DNA from: Actinomycetota bacterium
Lineage (GTDB): Bacteria; Actinomycetota; Acidimicrobiia; Acidimicrobiales; Ilumatobacteraceae
Assembly: GCA_009701715.1 (NCBI GenBank)
Contig: WLJO01000013.1
Span: 1-54,266 of the forward strand
DNA length: 54,266 nucleotides
Direction: 5' to 3'
The notes beneath the pieces were generated by a model. That model had not been told where the DNA came from, searched no databases, and saw nothing but the letters and a program-made list of their open reading frames with translations. How positions within the stretch are numbered: the first letter of the stretch is position 1; each line of letters opens with the position of its first letter. Positions 37,084 to 45,478 of the stretch are shown in pieces. The position numbers were made by a program, and so were the translations under genes.

Positions 37084-38487
37084 ATGACCGCCATTGATCT
37101 CGACCTCAGCAAGTACAGCCTCGGCTGGAACGACGGTGAAGAGTACGTATTCCGGCCGGCGAAGGGCATTAGCACCGATGTCGTCAACCAGATGTCGCGC
37201 TGGAAGGGCGAGCCCGAGTGGATGCGCAAGTTTCGCGAGCGCAGCTTCAACGTGTTCGAGAAGAAGCCGATGGCCGCGTGGTTCGCGATCAACATGCCCG
37301 ACATCAACTTCGACGACATCTACTACTACATCAAGCCGACCGACGGCGGTGTGGTGGACGAGTGGGAAGACCTCCCCGAGAAGATCAAGCAGACCTACGA
37401 GAAGCTCGGTATCCCGGAGGCGGAGCGCAAGTACCTCGCCGGTGTCACCAGCCAGTACGACTCCGAGGTCGTCTACCACAAGAACCGTGACGAGCTCGCT
37501 GCTCAGGGGATCCTGTTCTGCGACATGGACACCGCCCTGCGCGAGTACCCGGACCTCGTCAAGCAGCACTTCGGCTCCGTCATCCCCCCGGCCGACAACA
37601 AGTTCTCGGCGCTGAATTCGGCGGTCTGGAGCGGTGGCTCGTTCATCTACGTGCCACCGGGTGTCGAGTGCGAGATGCCGCTGCAGGCGTACTTCCGCAT
37701 CAACTCCGAGAGCGCCGGCCAGTTCGAGCGCACGCTCATCATCGCCGACGAGGGCTCGAAGGTGCACTACATCGAGGGCTGCTCCGCACCCGTGTACGCG
37801 AAGGAAGCGCTGCACTCCGCTGTGGTGGAGATCATCGTGAAGCCTTCGGCCCGAGTCACCTACACCACCATCCAGAACTGGTCGCCGAACGTCTACAACC
37901 TCGTCACCAAGCGCGCACGCGTCGAGGCCGAGGGCCACATGGAGTGGATCGACGGCAACATCGGCTCCAAGCTCACGATGAAGTACCCGAGCGTGTACCT
38001 CGTCGGACCGAAGGCAACCGGAGAGGTGCTCTCGGTGGCGTACGCCGGCGAGGGCCAGCACCAGGACGCGGGGGCCAAGATGGTGCACGCCGCGCCGGAG
38101 ACCACGTCGAAGATCGTGTCGAAGTCGATCAGCAAGGACGGTGGGATCACCACCTACCGCGGCCTCGTTCGTGTCGAGGAAGGCGCGTACGGCTGCAAGA
38201 GCCACGTGCAGTGCGACGCACTCATCCTTGACGAGGACTCCACCTCACGCACGTTCCCGTACATGGAAGTGGGCGAGAAGGACGCGCAGATCGGCCACGA
38301 GGCAACCGTGTCCAAGATCGCCGACGAGCAGTTGTTCTACCTGATGAGCCGTGGGCTCTCCCAGGAGCAGGCCATGTCGATGGTGGTCAACGGGTTCATC
38401 GAGCCGGTCACCCGCACGTTGCCGATGGAGTACGCGGTCGAGTGGAGCCGCCTCATTGAGCTGCAGATGGAAGGCTCGGTCGGCTAG
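37084..38487 (+). CDS. sufB: Fe-S cluster assembly scaffold SufB
   Basis: 467 residues, normal length, GAGGAG ribosome-binding site. MRKFRERSFNVFEKKPMAAW, GVTSQYDSEVVYH, then FSALNSAVWSGGSFIYVPPG, VEIIVKPSARVTYTTIQNWS, EWIDGNIGSKLTMKYPS and GCKSHVQCDALILDEDS are the classic SufB beta-helix segments. ELPMEYAVEW-like residues near the end (TLPMEYAVEWSRLIELQMEGS) close the protein. It assembles nascent Fe-S clusters with SufC and SufD. Here it is separated from sufD by a lipoprotein hydrolase gene on the other strand, with which it shares a CTAG stop palindrome. Confidence 0.97.
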   Translation: MTAIDLDLSKYSLGWNDGEEYVFRPAKGISTDVVNQMSRWKGEPEWMRKFRERSFNVFEKKPMAAWFAINMPDINFDDIYYYIKPTDGGVVDEWEDLPEKIKQTYEKLGIPEAERKYLAGVTSQYDSEVVYHKNRDELAAQGILFCDMDTALREYPDLVKQHFGSVIPPADNKFSALNSAVWSGGSFIYVPPGVECEMPLQAYFRINSESAGQFERTLIIADEGSKVHYIEGCSAPVYAKEALHSAVVEIIVKPSARVTYTTIQNWSPNVYNLVTKRARVEAEGHMEWIDGNIGSKLTMKYPSVYLVGPKATGEVLSVAYAGEGQHQDAGAKMVHAAPETTSKIVSKSISKDGGITTYRGLVRVEEGAYGCKSHVQCDALILDEDSTSRTFPYMEVGEKDAQIGHEATVSKIADEQLFYLMSRGLSQEQAMSMVVNGFIEPVTRTLPMEYAVEWSRLIELQMEGSVG

Positions 38488-40490
38488 CCGAGTTTGGTGT
38501 AGATGCGACACGGCTGGCCGCGCAGCGATCCGCAAGGTGCCAGCCCGGCCGGTGCCGCAATGCCCTTCAGTACGGGAAGCACGATGCGCGACGGGTGTTG
38601 CTTGTCGGTCAGCACCGTAACCGTGCCTCCGGCCGGGAGGCCCTGGAAGATCCATTGTGCGCGGTTGCCGCCGGGGGAGCCGACGAGCACCCGGACACGG
38701 GAGCCCTTGCGGAACACGTGGGCAAAGGGGAAAAGTTCCACGCGTACGAGAGTCGGCTCGCCGGCAACGAGTGGAGCCGCGTCCCGCTGGAGATGGGTGT
38801 GCACCGGCCGCAGTTCGGTGGAGGCTGCGGTATCGAGTGCCCGCCGACTGGCACGCAGCCAGCCTGATTGCACGTAGACCTCCTGCCCGTCGGGGCGGAC
38901 CTCGGTGATTGTCACCTCGAGATCGGTGTCGGGGGCAGAGGAGGAGATCCAGAGATCGGCCGAAGCGGGCCCGACGAGCACCTGATCGGCCCCCAGCGTC
39001 GGACCCTCAAATGCCACTACGGCGCCTTTCGGCGCAGGCTTCCAGTCCCACTTCACGTCGGCGTTCCAGATCTCGGCGAGCGACCCGGTGTAATACGTGT
39101 CGGCAGTTGCATCGGGATCGTAGGTGTACGCAGCGGCGCCACCCTTCGCGGTGAGCAGCATCGGTGTCGGTTCGGTGCTCGGGATCGGCCACGACGGGAA
39201 CGACGCCTCGAAGCGAGGAGCGGGTGCACCGGCGGGCAGGCCGTCGGCTGCGCCCTCCTCGAACAGGATGCGCACCGGAGGCTCGGACTCGAAGGCCGCC
39301 AGCGCTTGTTCATACGTCTTGCCGGTGAACCGGAGCGGGGCGAAGCCGAGCCCGCTCACGTTGAACACGGTCTTGTAGAGCACCGATGGAATGAACCCGG
39401 CCATGATGCTCAACTGTGGGGTGCGCTGTGCGACGTAGAGCTCGAGGAACTCGTGGTAGCGGTTTAGGAAACCGACACCGAGCGCCTCGGTATGCAGGCC
39501 GTTCGACATGGTGGCGTACACATGCGGTGACGACGTGAACTTGTCGAGCAGCGCCGGGAAGCGCCCGCCGGTCTGCTCGTCCTGCCACGCCCCGGCGAGG
39601 AATACCGGCACCGTGATCTTCCCGACGAGCAGCGACGGGTTCAGCACATCGGAGACGCCCGGGTTGTAGAAGGGGTTGTCCGCGATCTCCTTCGCGGGGT
39701 CCAGATTGCCCGAGCGCGCATCCTGGTTGGTGATGCAGGTTGTGTCGCCCGCGTCAGCACGCTTCTTGGTCCATGCCTGACCGAAGGGCTGTGCCTCCTT
39801 GCCGCGCTCGGTGCTCCACATCACGGCGAAGCCCGTGTTGAGGATCCCGCCCGGATACAGCGTGGAGCGATAGAGGTCGTCGCTCACCGAGAACGGTGCG
39901 ATTGATGTAAGGCTCGGCGGCTGTGTGGATGCAACAAAGAGCTGCGTGATGCCGGGATACGAGATGCCGACCATGCCGACCTTGTTGTGCAGCACCCACG
40001 GTTGCGACGCGATGGTCTCGATCGCGTCGTAGCCGTCGGTGAGCTGCTTGTCCTCGAAGAACCTGAACGCACCGCCCGAGCAGCCGGTACCGCGCACGTT
40101 GATGCCGACGTGGGCGTAGCCCAATGCGTTATAGAGCGCCGACGATGTTGTGTTGTCGGGGTTGCTCGGGTCGTATCCCGAGTACTCGACCACGGTCGGG
40201 TAGGGGCCGGACTTCTCCGTCCCCGGGAGCATCACGTTGATCGACAGCGTGACGCCGTCTCGGACCGTCAGGTAGCCGAACCCGGGCTTGATGGTCTGGG
40301 CACCGGTGGCCTCGGTGGTCGGTGCGGCACTCTCGGACGGCGCGGGCGCTGTGGTGCCGGCGACGCTGCTCGTGGACGGGGCCACGGATACCAGTGCGGT
40401 GGTCGGGCCCCCGGCCGGGGTTGAAGACCCACAGGCCGCTAGGAGAGCGAGCGGTAGGAGGACGAGCAGGTGGCGTGTGCGACAGATCAC
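38484..40490 (-). CDS. CocE/NonD-family hydrolase, predicted lipoprotein
   Basis: About 668 residues from the GTG at 40490; a longer start at 40532 is possible. The lipoprotein signal RTRHLLVLLPLALLAAC has its lipobox Cys followed by a Ser/Thr/Pro/Ala-rich linker, so the enzyme is probably exported and lipid-anchored. The X-Pro dipeptidyl-peptidase/cocaine-esterase fold has VVEYSGYDPSNPDN, VRGTGCSGGAFRFF and the nucleophile GISYPG at about 180. A C-terminal jelly-roll follows (DLWISSSAPDTDLEVTI, then RKGSRVRVLVGSPGGNR). The ester or peptide substrate is unknown. Its stop overlaps the sufB stop. Confidence 0.85.
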   Translation of the reverse strand: MICRTRHLLVLLPLALLAACGSSTPAGGPTTALVSVAPSTSSVAGTTAPAPSESAAPTTEATGAQTIKPGFGYLTVRDGVTLSINVMLPGTEKSGPYPTVVEYSGYDPSNPDNTTSSALYNALGYAHVGINVRGTGCSGGAFRFFEDKQLTDGYDAIETIASQPWVLHNKVGMVGISYPGITQLFVASTQPPSLTSIAPFSVSDDLYRSTLYPGGILNTGFAVMWSTERGKEAQPFGQAWTKKRADAGDTTCITNQDARSGNLDPAKEIADNPFYNPGVSDVLNPSLLVGKITVPVFLAGAWQDEQTGGRFPALLDKFTSSPHVYATMSNGLHTEALGVGFLNRYHEFLELYVAQRTPQLSIMAGFIPSVLYKTVFNVSGLGFAPLRFTGKTYEQALAAFESEPPVRILFEEGAADGLPAGAPAPRFEASFPSWPIPSTEPTPMLLTAKGGAAAYTYDPDATADTYYTGSLAEIWNADVKWDWKPAPKGAVVAFEGPTLGADQVLVGPASADLWISSSAPDTDLEVTITEVRPDGQEVYVQSGWLRASRRALDTAASTELRPVHTHLQRDAAPLVAGEPTLVRVELFPFAHVFRKGSRVRVLVGSPGGNRAQWIFQGLPAGGTVTVLTDKQHPSRIVLPVLKGIAAPAGLAPCGSLRGQPCRIYTKLG

Positions 40491-40560
40491 TATGCATGAT
40501 CGTGCCACGAAGCAGCGCGATTGCGACACCATGGGGCCAGCGACGAGCCAGAATGTCGGG

Positions 40561-40911
40561 GTGCCGATGCGTCAGGAATGCAAGAACTTCGAGAGCCGCA
40601 CCTATGCCAACGGCGAGACCGTGCAGAAGTGCAACGTCGACCTCGCCCCCGATGCACCGTGGCGCTGCCCCGATCAGTGCGCGGGCTACCAGCGGCGGAT
40701 CATCGACGGTGGCTGGACCTACGGGAGTCTGACGCCGCCGAGTACACCGGAGGAACCGCCGGGACTCGATGACGGAACCGCTGCGGCGGTCCTCGACGAG
40801 GCTGAGGAGATCATCAACGCGATCGTGCCCGAGGTGCTCGCGGAGGTGCTCGCCGAGAACCAGCGCAAGAAGGGTTTTGGCCGCTTTTTCCGGCGTCGCG
40901 GCAGGTCCTGA
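40561..40911 (+). CDS. Small four-cysteine protein upstream of sufD
   Basis: 116 residues from the GTG at 40561 (ATG at 40567 is an alternative). Cys7, Cys24, Cys36 and Cys40 fall in QECKNFESRTY, VQKCNVDLAPDAPWRCPDQC, a spacing that could hold zinc or an Fe-S cluster. The rest is acidic-helical (AAVLDEAEEIINAIVPEVLA) and ends in a basic tail KKGFGRFFRRRGRS. I recognise similar short proteins in other actinobacteria but no assigned function. Its place directly before sufD hints at a link to Fe-S metabolism. Confidence 0.6.
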   Translation: MPMRQECKNFESRTYANGETVQKCNVDLAPDAPWRCPDQCAGYQRRIIDGGWTYGSLTPPSTPEEPPGLDDGTAAAVLDEAEEIINAIVPEVLAEVLAENQRKKGFGRFFRRRGRS

Positions 40912-40922
40912 GCCCCAGCGGG

Positions 40923-40940
40923 CCGGGGGATTTCCCCTAC
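40923..40940 (-). promoter_or_regulatory. Shared suf-region element, copy 2 (upstream of sufD)
   Basis: Read on minus: GTAGGGGAAATCCCCCGG. It ends 46 bp before the sufD ATG, in the 75-bp gap after the four-cysteine gene. A related plus-strand half (GTAGTATTTCCCC) follows immediately, making the site partly symmetric. Confidence 0.5.
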
Positions 40941-40986
40941 GGCGATGGTAGTATTTCCCCTGCTCCCGACCCCCTCAGGACCGCCG

Positions 40987-42138
40987 ATGAACCCCGAACT
41001 TGCGAGCGCGATCCCCGGCCCGAGCTGGCTGATCGAGCGAAGGACTGCCGCTGCCGTGCGGGCTACCGCCTCAGCGATGCCCCAGGTGGACGAGGAGATC
41101 TGGCGGTACAGCCGGATCGACGAACTCAACCTCGACCGCTACGCCTACTCGCCCGCCGCATCGTCGATCAGCGGCGCCGGCGAGTGTTTGTCCGAACCCC
41201 TCGAGACGGACCCCGTGGCGCCTGCCCCCGACGTGTTTGCCGAGTGGAACACAGCCCTCAGCGAGCCGATCGTGCTGCGCACGGTCCGCGGTCAGGTGCT
41301 CGAGGTGCCGGTCGTGGTTGAGCATTCGGTCAGCGAGGGACAGATCACGTTCCCGCGTCTCGTGATCCATGCGGCGGCCGACAGCGAGATCACGGTGGTC
41401 GAGCGGTTCCGCAGCGACGCCTCGGGCGCTGCACTCGTCGCCCCGGTGGTCGAGATTCACGCCGGTCCTGCTGCGAGGGTGAAGTACGTCGCGATCAACG
41501 AACTCGGCACGGATGTGTGGCTGATCGGGCACCAACTCGCCTGGGCGGACCGCGACAGCACCGTCTCGCTGTCGTCGGTGGCCCTCGGCGGGGACTACGC
41601 CCGTGTGCGGACCGAGGCCGTGGCCAATGGGCAGGGTTCCTCGACGAAGCAGACGGCCCTCTACTTCGCGGACGGCACTCAGATGCACGATTTCCGCACG
41701 ATCCAGTCGCACATCGCACCGCGCACACAGTCGAACCTGCTGTTCAAGGGCGCAGTGAAGGACACGGCCCGGAGCGTCTACACCGGCCTCATCCGGATCG
41801 GTCACGAGGCCAAGGGCTCCTCAGCGTTCCAGACGAACCGCAACCTCACACTGTCGGCAGGGGCGTGGGCCGAGAGTGTCCCCAACCTCGACATCGAGAC
41901 CAACGACGTGCGCTGCAGCCATGCGAGCACCGTGGGCCCGATCGACGTGGAGCAGCGCTTCTACCTCGAGAGCCGTGGCGTGTCCCCGGAGATCGCAGAG
42001 CGACTGATCGTGCTCGGCTTCTTCGACGAGGTACTCGAACAGCTTCCGTTGCCGGCGCTCGCGGCCCAGTTGCGTGCGCGCGTGGCGGCCAAACTCGACG
42101 GCGTGCCGGCAGTGCTCGCTGGTTCGGTGGGCGGATGA
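40987..42138 (+). CDS. sufD: Fe-S cluster assembly protein SufD
   Basis: 383 residues from the ATG at 40987 with AGGA upstream. The N-terminal part is variable (PGPSWLIERRTAAAVRATAS). The core beta-helix has HAAADSEITVVERFRSD, LIRIGHEAKGSSAFQTNRNL, ETNDVRCSHASTVGPIDVEQ and FYLESRGVSPEIAERLIVLG, matching SufB/SufD. DVRCSHAS is the conserved Cys/His region involved in cluster assembly. Its TGA overlaps the Rieske ATG (ATGA), so the two are translationally coupled. Confidence 0.93.
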   Translation: MNPELASAIPGPSWLIERRTAAAVRATASAMPQVDEEIWRYSRIDELNLDRYAYSPAASSISGAGECLSEPLETDPVAPAPDVFAEWNTALSEPIVLRTVRGQVLEVPVVVEHSVSEGQITFPRLVIHAAADSEITVVERFRSDASGAALVAPVVEIHAGPAARVKYVAINELGTDVWLIGHQLAWADRDSTVSLSSVALGGDYARVRTEAVANGQGSSTKQTALYFADGTQMHDFRTIQSHIAPRTQSNLLFKGAVKDTARSVYTGLIRIGHEAKGSSAFQTNRNLTLSAGAWAESVPNLDIETNDVRCSHASTVGPIDVEQRFYLESRGVSPEIAERLIVLGFFDEVLEQLPLPALAAQLRARVAAKLDGVPAVLAGSVGG

Positions 42139-42448
42139 GCGCCGTCCACCATCTCGGTCCGCTTGCGCAGTTCGAGTCCGGTTCGGCGCGCCGGGTGGAG
42201 ATCGACGGCCAAGCCATTGCCCTCGTGCGCATCGGAGACAGCGTGTACGCCATCGGCGACGTTTGCTCGCACGCCGACGTGTCGTTGAGCGGCGGCGAGG
42301 TGTTGGACGACGAGTGCGCACTCGAGTGCCCCAAGCACGGAAGCCGCTTCAGCCTCACCTCTGGGGTGCCCCAGACCCTGCCGGCAACCCAGCCAGTGCC
42401 CGTCTACGACGTCCGTGTGGTGAACGGCGAAGTGGAGTTGGAGATCTC

Positions 42449-42452
<4 letters not shown>
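42135..42452 (+). CDS. Rieske-type [2Fe-2S] ferredoxin of the suf operon
   Basis: 105 residues. The Rieske ligands are Cys44-x-His46 (CSHADVS) and Cys65-x2-His68 (CPKHGS), with the intervening loop of normal length. It overlaps sufD and sufC by 4 bp (ATGA) on both sides. Such a soluble Rieske ferredoxin between sufD and sufC is typical of actinobacterial suf operons, where it may supply electrons for cluster assembly. Confidence 0.93.
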
Positions 42453-43249
<797 letters not shown>

Positions 43250-43256
43250 ACCGGGC

Positions 43257-43277
43257 CGCGGGATGCGCGCATCCGCG
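43257..43277. terminator. Terminator-like hairpin after sufC 1
   Basis: The perfect 14-bp palindrome GGATGCGCGCATCC (43261-43274), extended by flanking CGCG/GCG pairs with one bulge, lies 8 bp after the sufC stop. A strong GC stem without a U-tract, as often seen in high-GC actinobacteria. Confidence 0.5.
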
Positions 43278-43356
43278 TCCTAGGGGTCGAGTTCTCCCCG
43301 GTCGCGCGCACGCCCCGGCACGGCAGCAGCAAATAAGGCCTCAGTACGCTGTCGAG

Positions 43357-44577
43357 GTGAGTGAGCATGCCGACGGGATCGCTGAAGTGGGGGAACCCCA
43401 ACGGCGGTCGTGGTGCACAAGAACGCTCGTCGTACTCACGCTCGTGTCGTTCTTCCAGGACACGGCGAGCGATTTGGTCTATCCATTGCTGCCGATATTC
43501 CTCACCGGAGTCCTTGCGGCGCCACCAGTACTCGTCGGTGTGATCGAGGGGGTCGCGGATGCGACTGCTGGTGTCACCAAGTTCTTTGCCGGGAAATGGT
43601 CCGACCGGCACGGACGCAAACCATTCATTGCGTATGGCTACGGAATGGCCGCCGTCGGCAAGGTGTTGGTCGCTTCCTCGGTGGCGTGGCCGATGGTGCT
43701 GCTCGGTCGCGTCAGCGACCGCTTCGGAAAAGGACTCCGTTCAGCGCCCCGCGATGCATTGATCGCTGCGGACACGCCCCCGGAATCGCTCGGCAAGGCA
43801 TTCGGGTTCCACCGCGCCGGTGACAGCCTCGGTGCGGTCGTTGGTCCGTTGATCGGCTTGTTGGCGCTGTCGGTTGTCCACGGAAACGTGCGATCGGCCA
43901 TGTGGTGGGCGATCGTCCCGGCGGTGATCTCGACCGCACTCGTTGCGTTCGTGCGTGACCGTCGGCCGCCGCTGCCGAACGACGCAGATGGGGCTGATAG
44001 TCCCGGGGAGCGGGCGCCGGACACAGCGGAACCGTTCCCGAGGCCGTTCTGGCTCGCCACGCTCGCCGTGGTGATCATTGCCCTCGTGAACTTCTCCGAT
44101 GCGCTGCTGCTGCTGCGCGTTGTGCAGCTCGGCTACTCCACCACCCAGGTCGTGCTCGCCTACGTGGTGTTCAACAGCGTCTACACACTTGCCTCGTATC
44201 CAGCAGGCACGCTCGCCGACCGCATGCCGCGCTCGACTGTCTACGCCATTGGCCTCGTCGCCTTCGCCGCGGGCTACATCGGGCTCGGTCTGCTGGACCG
44301 GGGTATCGGGGTGTTTGTGGTCATCGGTGTGTACGGGCTGTTTCCCGCATTCACCGACGGTGTCGGCAAGGCATGGGTCGCTTCCCTCGTTTCGCGTGAG
44401 CGTGCGGGGCGAGCGCAGGGCGTGTTCCAGGCGCTGAACAACGGGGCAGTGCTTGTGGCGGGGCTGTGGGCCGGGCTGCTCTGGAACGTCGGCCCCGGGC
44501 ACGGGGTGCTCCCACTGCTCGTTGCCGGGAGCGCGGCCGCTTTCGCGGCGGTGGTGCTGCCACTACTGCCGATCTGA
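43357..44577 (+). CDS. MFS transporter
   Basis: 406 residues from a GTG at 43357, with about 12 membrane helices. Motif A after TM2 is AGKWSDRHGRKPFI. ATAGVTKFFAGKWSDR and LLGRVSDRFGKGLRSAPRDA, then FGFHRAGDSLGAVVGPLIGL, place it in the subgroup of uncharacterised MFS_1 proteins with the RSAPRDALI segment. The second half repeats the pattern (AGTLADRMPRS). The substrate is unknown. It stands between the two parts of the split suf locus. Confidence 0.85.
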   Translation: MSEHADGIAEVGEPQRRSWCTRTLVVLTLVSFFQDTASDLVYPLLPIFLTGVLAAPPVLVGVIEGVADATAGVTKFFAGKWSDRHGRKPFIAYGYGMAAVGKVLVASSVAWPMVLLGRVSDRFGKGLRSAPRDALIAADTPPESLGKAFGFHRAGDSLGAVVGPLIGLLALSVVHGNVRSAMWWAIVPAVISTALVAFVRDRRPPLPNDADGADSPGERAPDTAEPFPRPFWLATLAVVIIALVNFSDALLLLRVVQLGYSTTQVVLAYVVFNSVYTLASYPAGTLADRMPRSTVYAIGLVAFAAGYIGLGLLDRGIGVFVVIGVYGLFPAFTDGVGKAWVASLVSRERAGRAQGVFQALNNGAVLVAGLWAGLLWNVGPGHGVLPLLVAGSAAAFAAVVLPLLPI

Positions 44578-44595
44578 CGGCTGCGCTCGCATGGT

Positions 44596-45465
44596 TTAGA
44601 AGGTCATCGCCCGCAGTCGGGCGATGCGCTCCTCGGTGGGCGGATGACTGCTGAAGAGCCTGGCCATGCTGGCGTTCCGCCCGCCGCGGAACTCGCTGAG
44701 TGGGTTGTGGATGTAGGCGTACGCCTGGGCCGGTGCGACGGACATGGGCGCCTTGGCGGCAAGCAACTCGATGCGTTCGAGAGCGGTTGCGAGCGATGCA
44801 CCGGAGCCGAGCAACTGTGCCGCGCCGCGGTCGGCCTCGAACTCGCGCGAGCGGCTGACGGCCATCTGGATGAGCGACGCGGCGATGGGCGCGAGCAGCG
44901 ACATGAGCAACATCGCGAACGGGTTCGGTCGGTCCTCGTCGTCGCGGCCACCGCCGAACATGCTCGCGAACATTGCCATCTGTGCGATGTAGGAGATCGC
45001 GGTCGAGATGGCAGCAGCCACCGAACCGATGAGGATGTCCCGGTGGCGAACGTGCATCAGTTCGTGCGCCATGACCGCCTCGATCTCGTCGCGCGGCATG
45101 GCCCGCAGGAGACCCTCGGTGGCGCAGACCACCGCCTTGCTGGGGCCGCGACCGGTGGCGAACGCATTCGGTTGCTCGCTTGGGGCGATTGCCACCCGGG
45201 GCATCGGGAGGTTTGCCCGGGTGGCGAGCGAGGCGATCATGTCGTAGAAGTCGGGGTTGTCGGAGCGCTCGATCACCCTCGCCTTGGCCGCACGGAGCGC
45301 AAGGCGGTCGCTGAACCAGTAGGAACCGCCGACCATGACGAAGGCGATGAGCAGTCCGATGGTGAGTGCTCCGCTGCTTCCGCCGCCGAGCAAGCCGGCG
45401 ACGGCCACGATGAGCCCGCCGAGTGCGGCGAGGAGCACGGTTGTCTTTGCGGTGTTCTTGAACAC
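44596..45465 (-). CDS. htpX: Membrane zinc metalloprotease HtpX
   Basis: 289 residues from the GTG at 45465, preceded by AGGAAGGATCC. Two N-terminal helices (TTVLLAALGGLIVAVAGLL, then GLLIAFVMVGGSYWF) precede the zinc site HELMH at 134-138 and SREFEADRGAA (third ligand Glu). Two further hydrophobic segments lie between. The C-terminus FSSHPPTEERIARLRAM is family-typical. HtpX degrades misfolded membrane proteins. It begins 13 bp after the P-type ATPase stop on the same strand, so co-transcription is likely. Confidence 0.95.
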   Translation of the reverse strand: MFKNTAKTTVLLAALGGLIVAVAGLLGGGSSGALTIGLLIAFVMVGGSYWFSDRLALRAAKARVIERSDNPDFYDMIASLATRANLPMPRVAIAPSEQPNAFATGRGPSKAVVCATEGLLRAMPRDEIEAVMAHELMHVRHRDILIGSVAAAISTAISYIAQMAMFASMFGGGRDDEDRPNPFAMLLMSLLAPIAASLIQMAVSRSREFEADRGAAQLLGSGASLATALERIELLAAKAPMSVAPAQAYAYIHNPLSEFRGGRNASMARLFSSHPPTEERIARLRAMTF

Positions 45466-45478
45466 GTGAGGATCCTTC

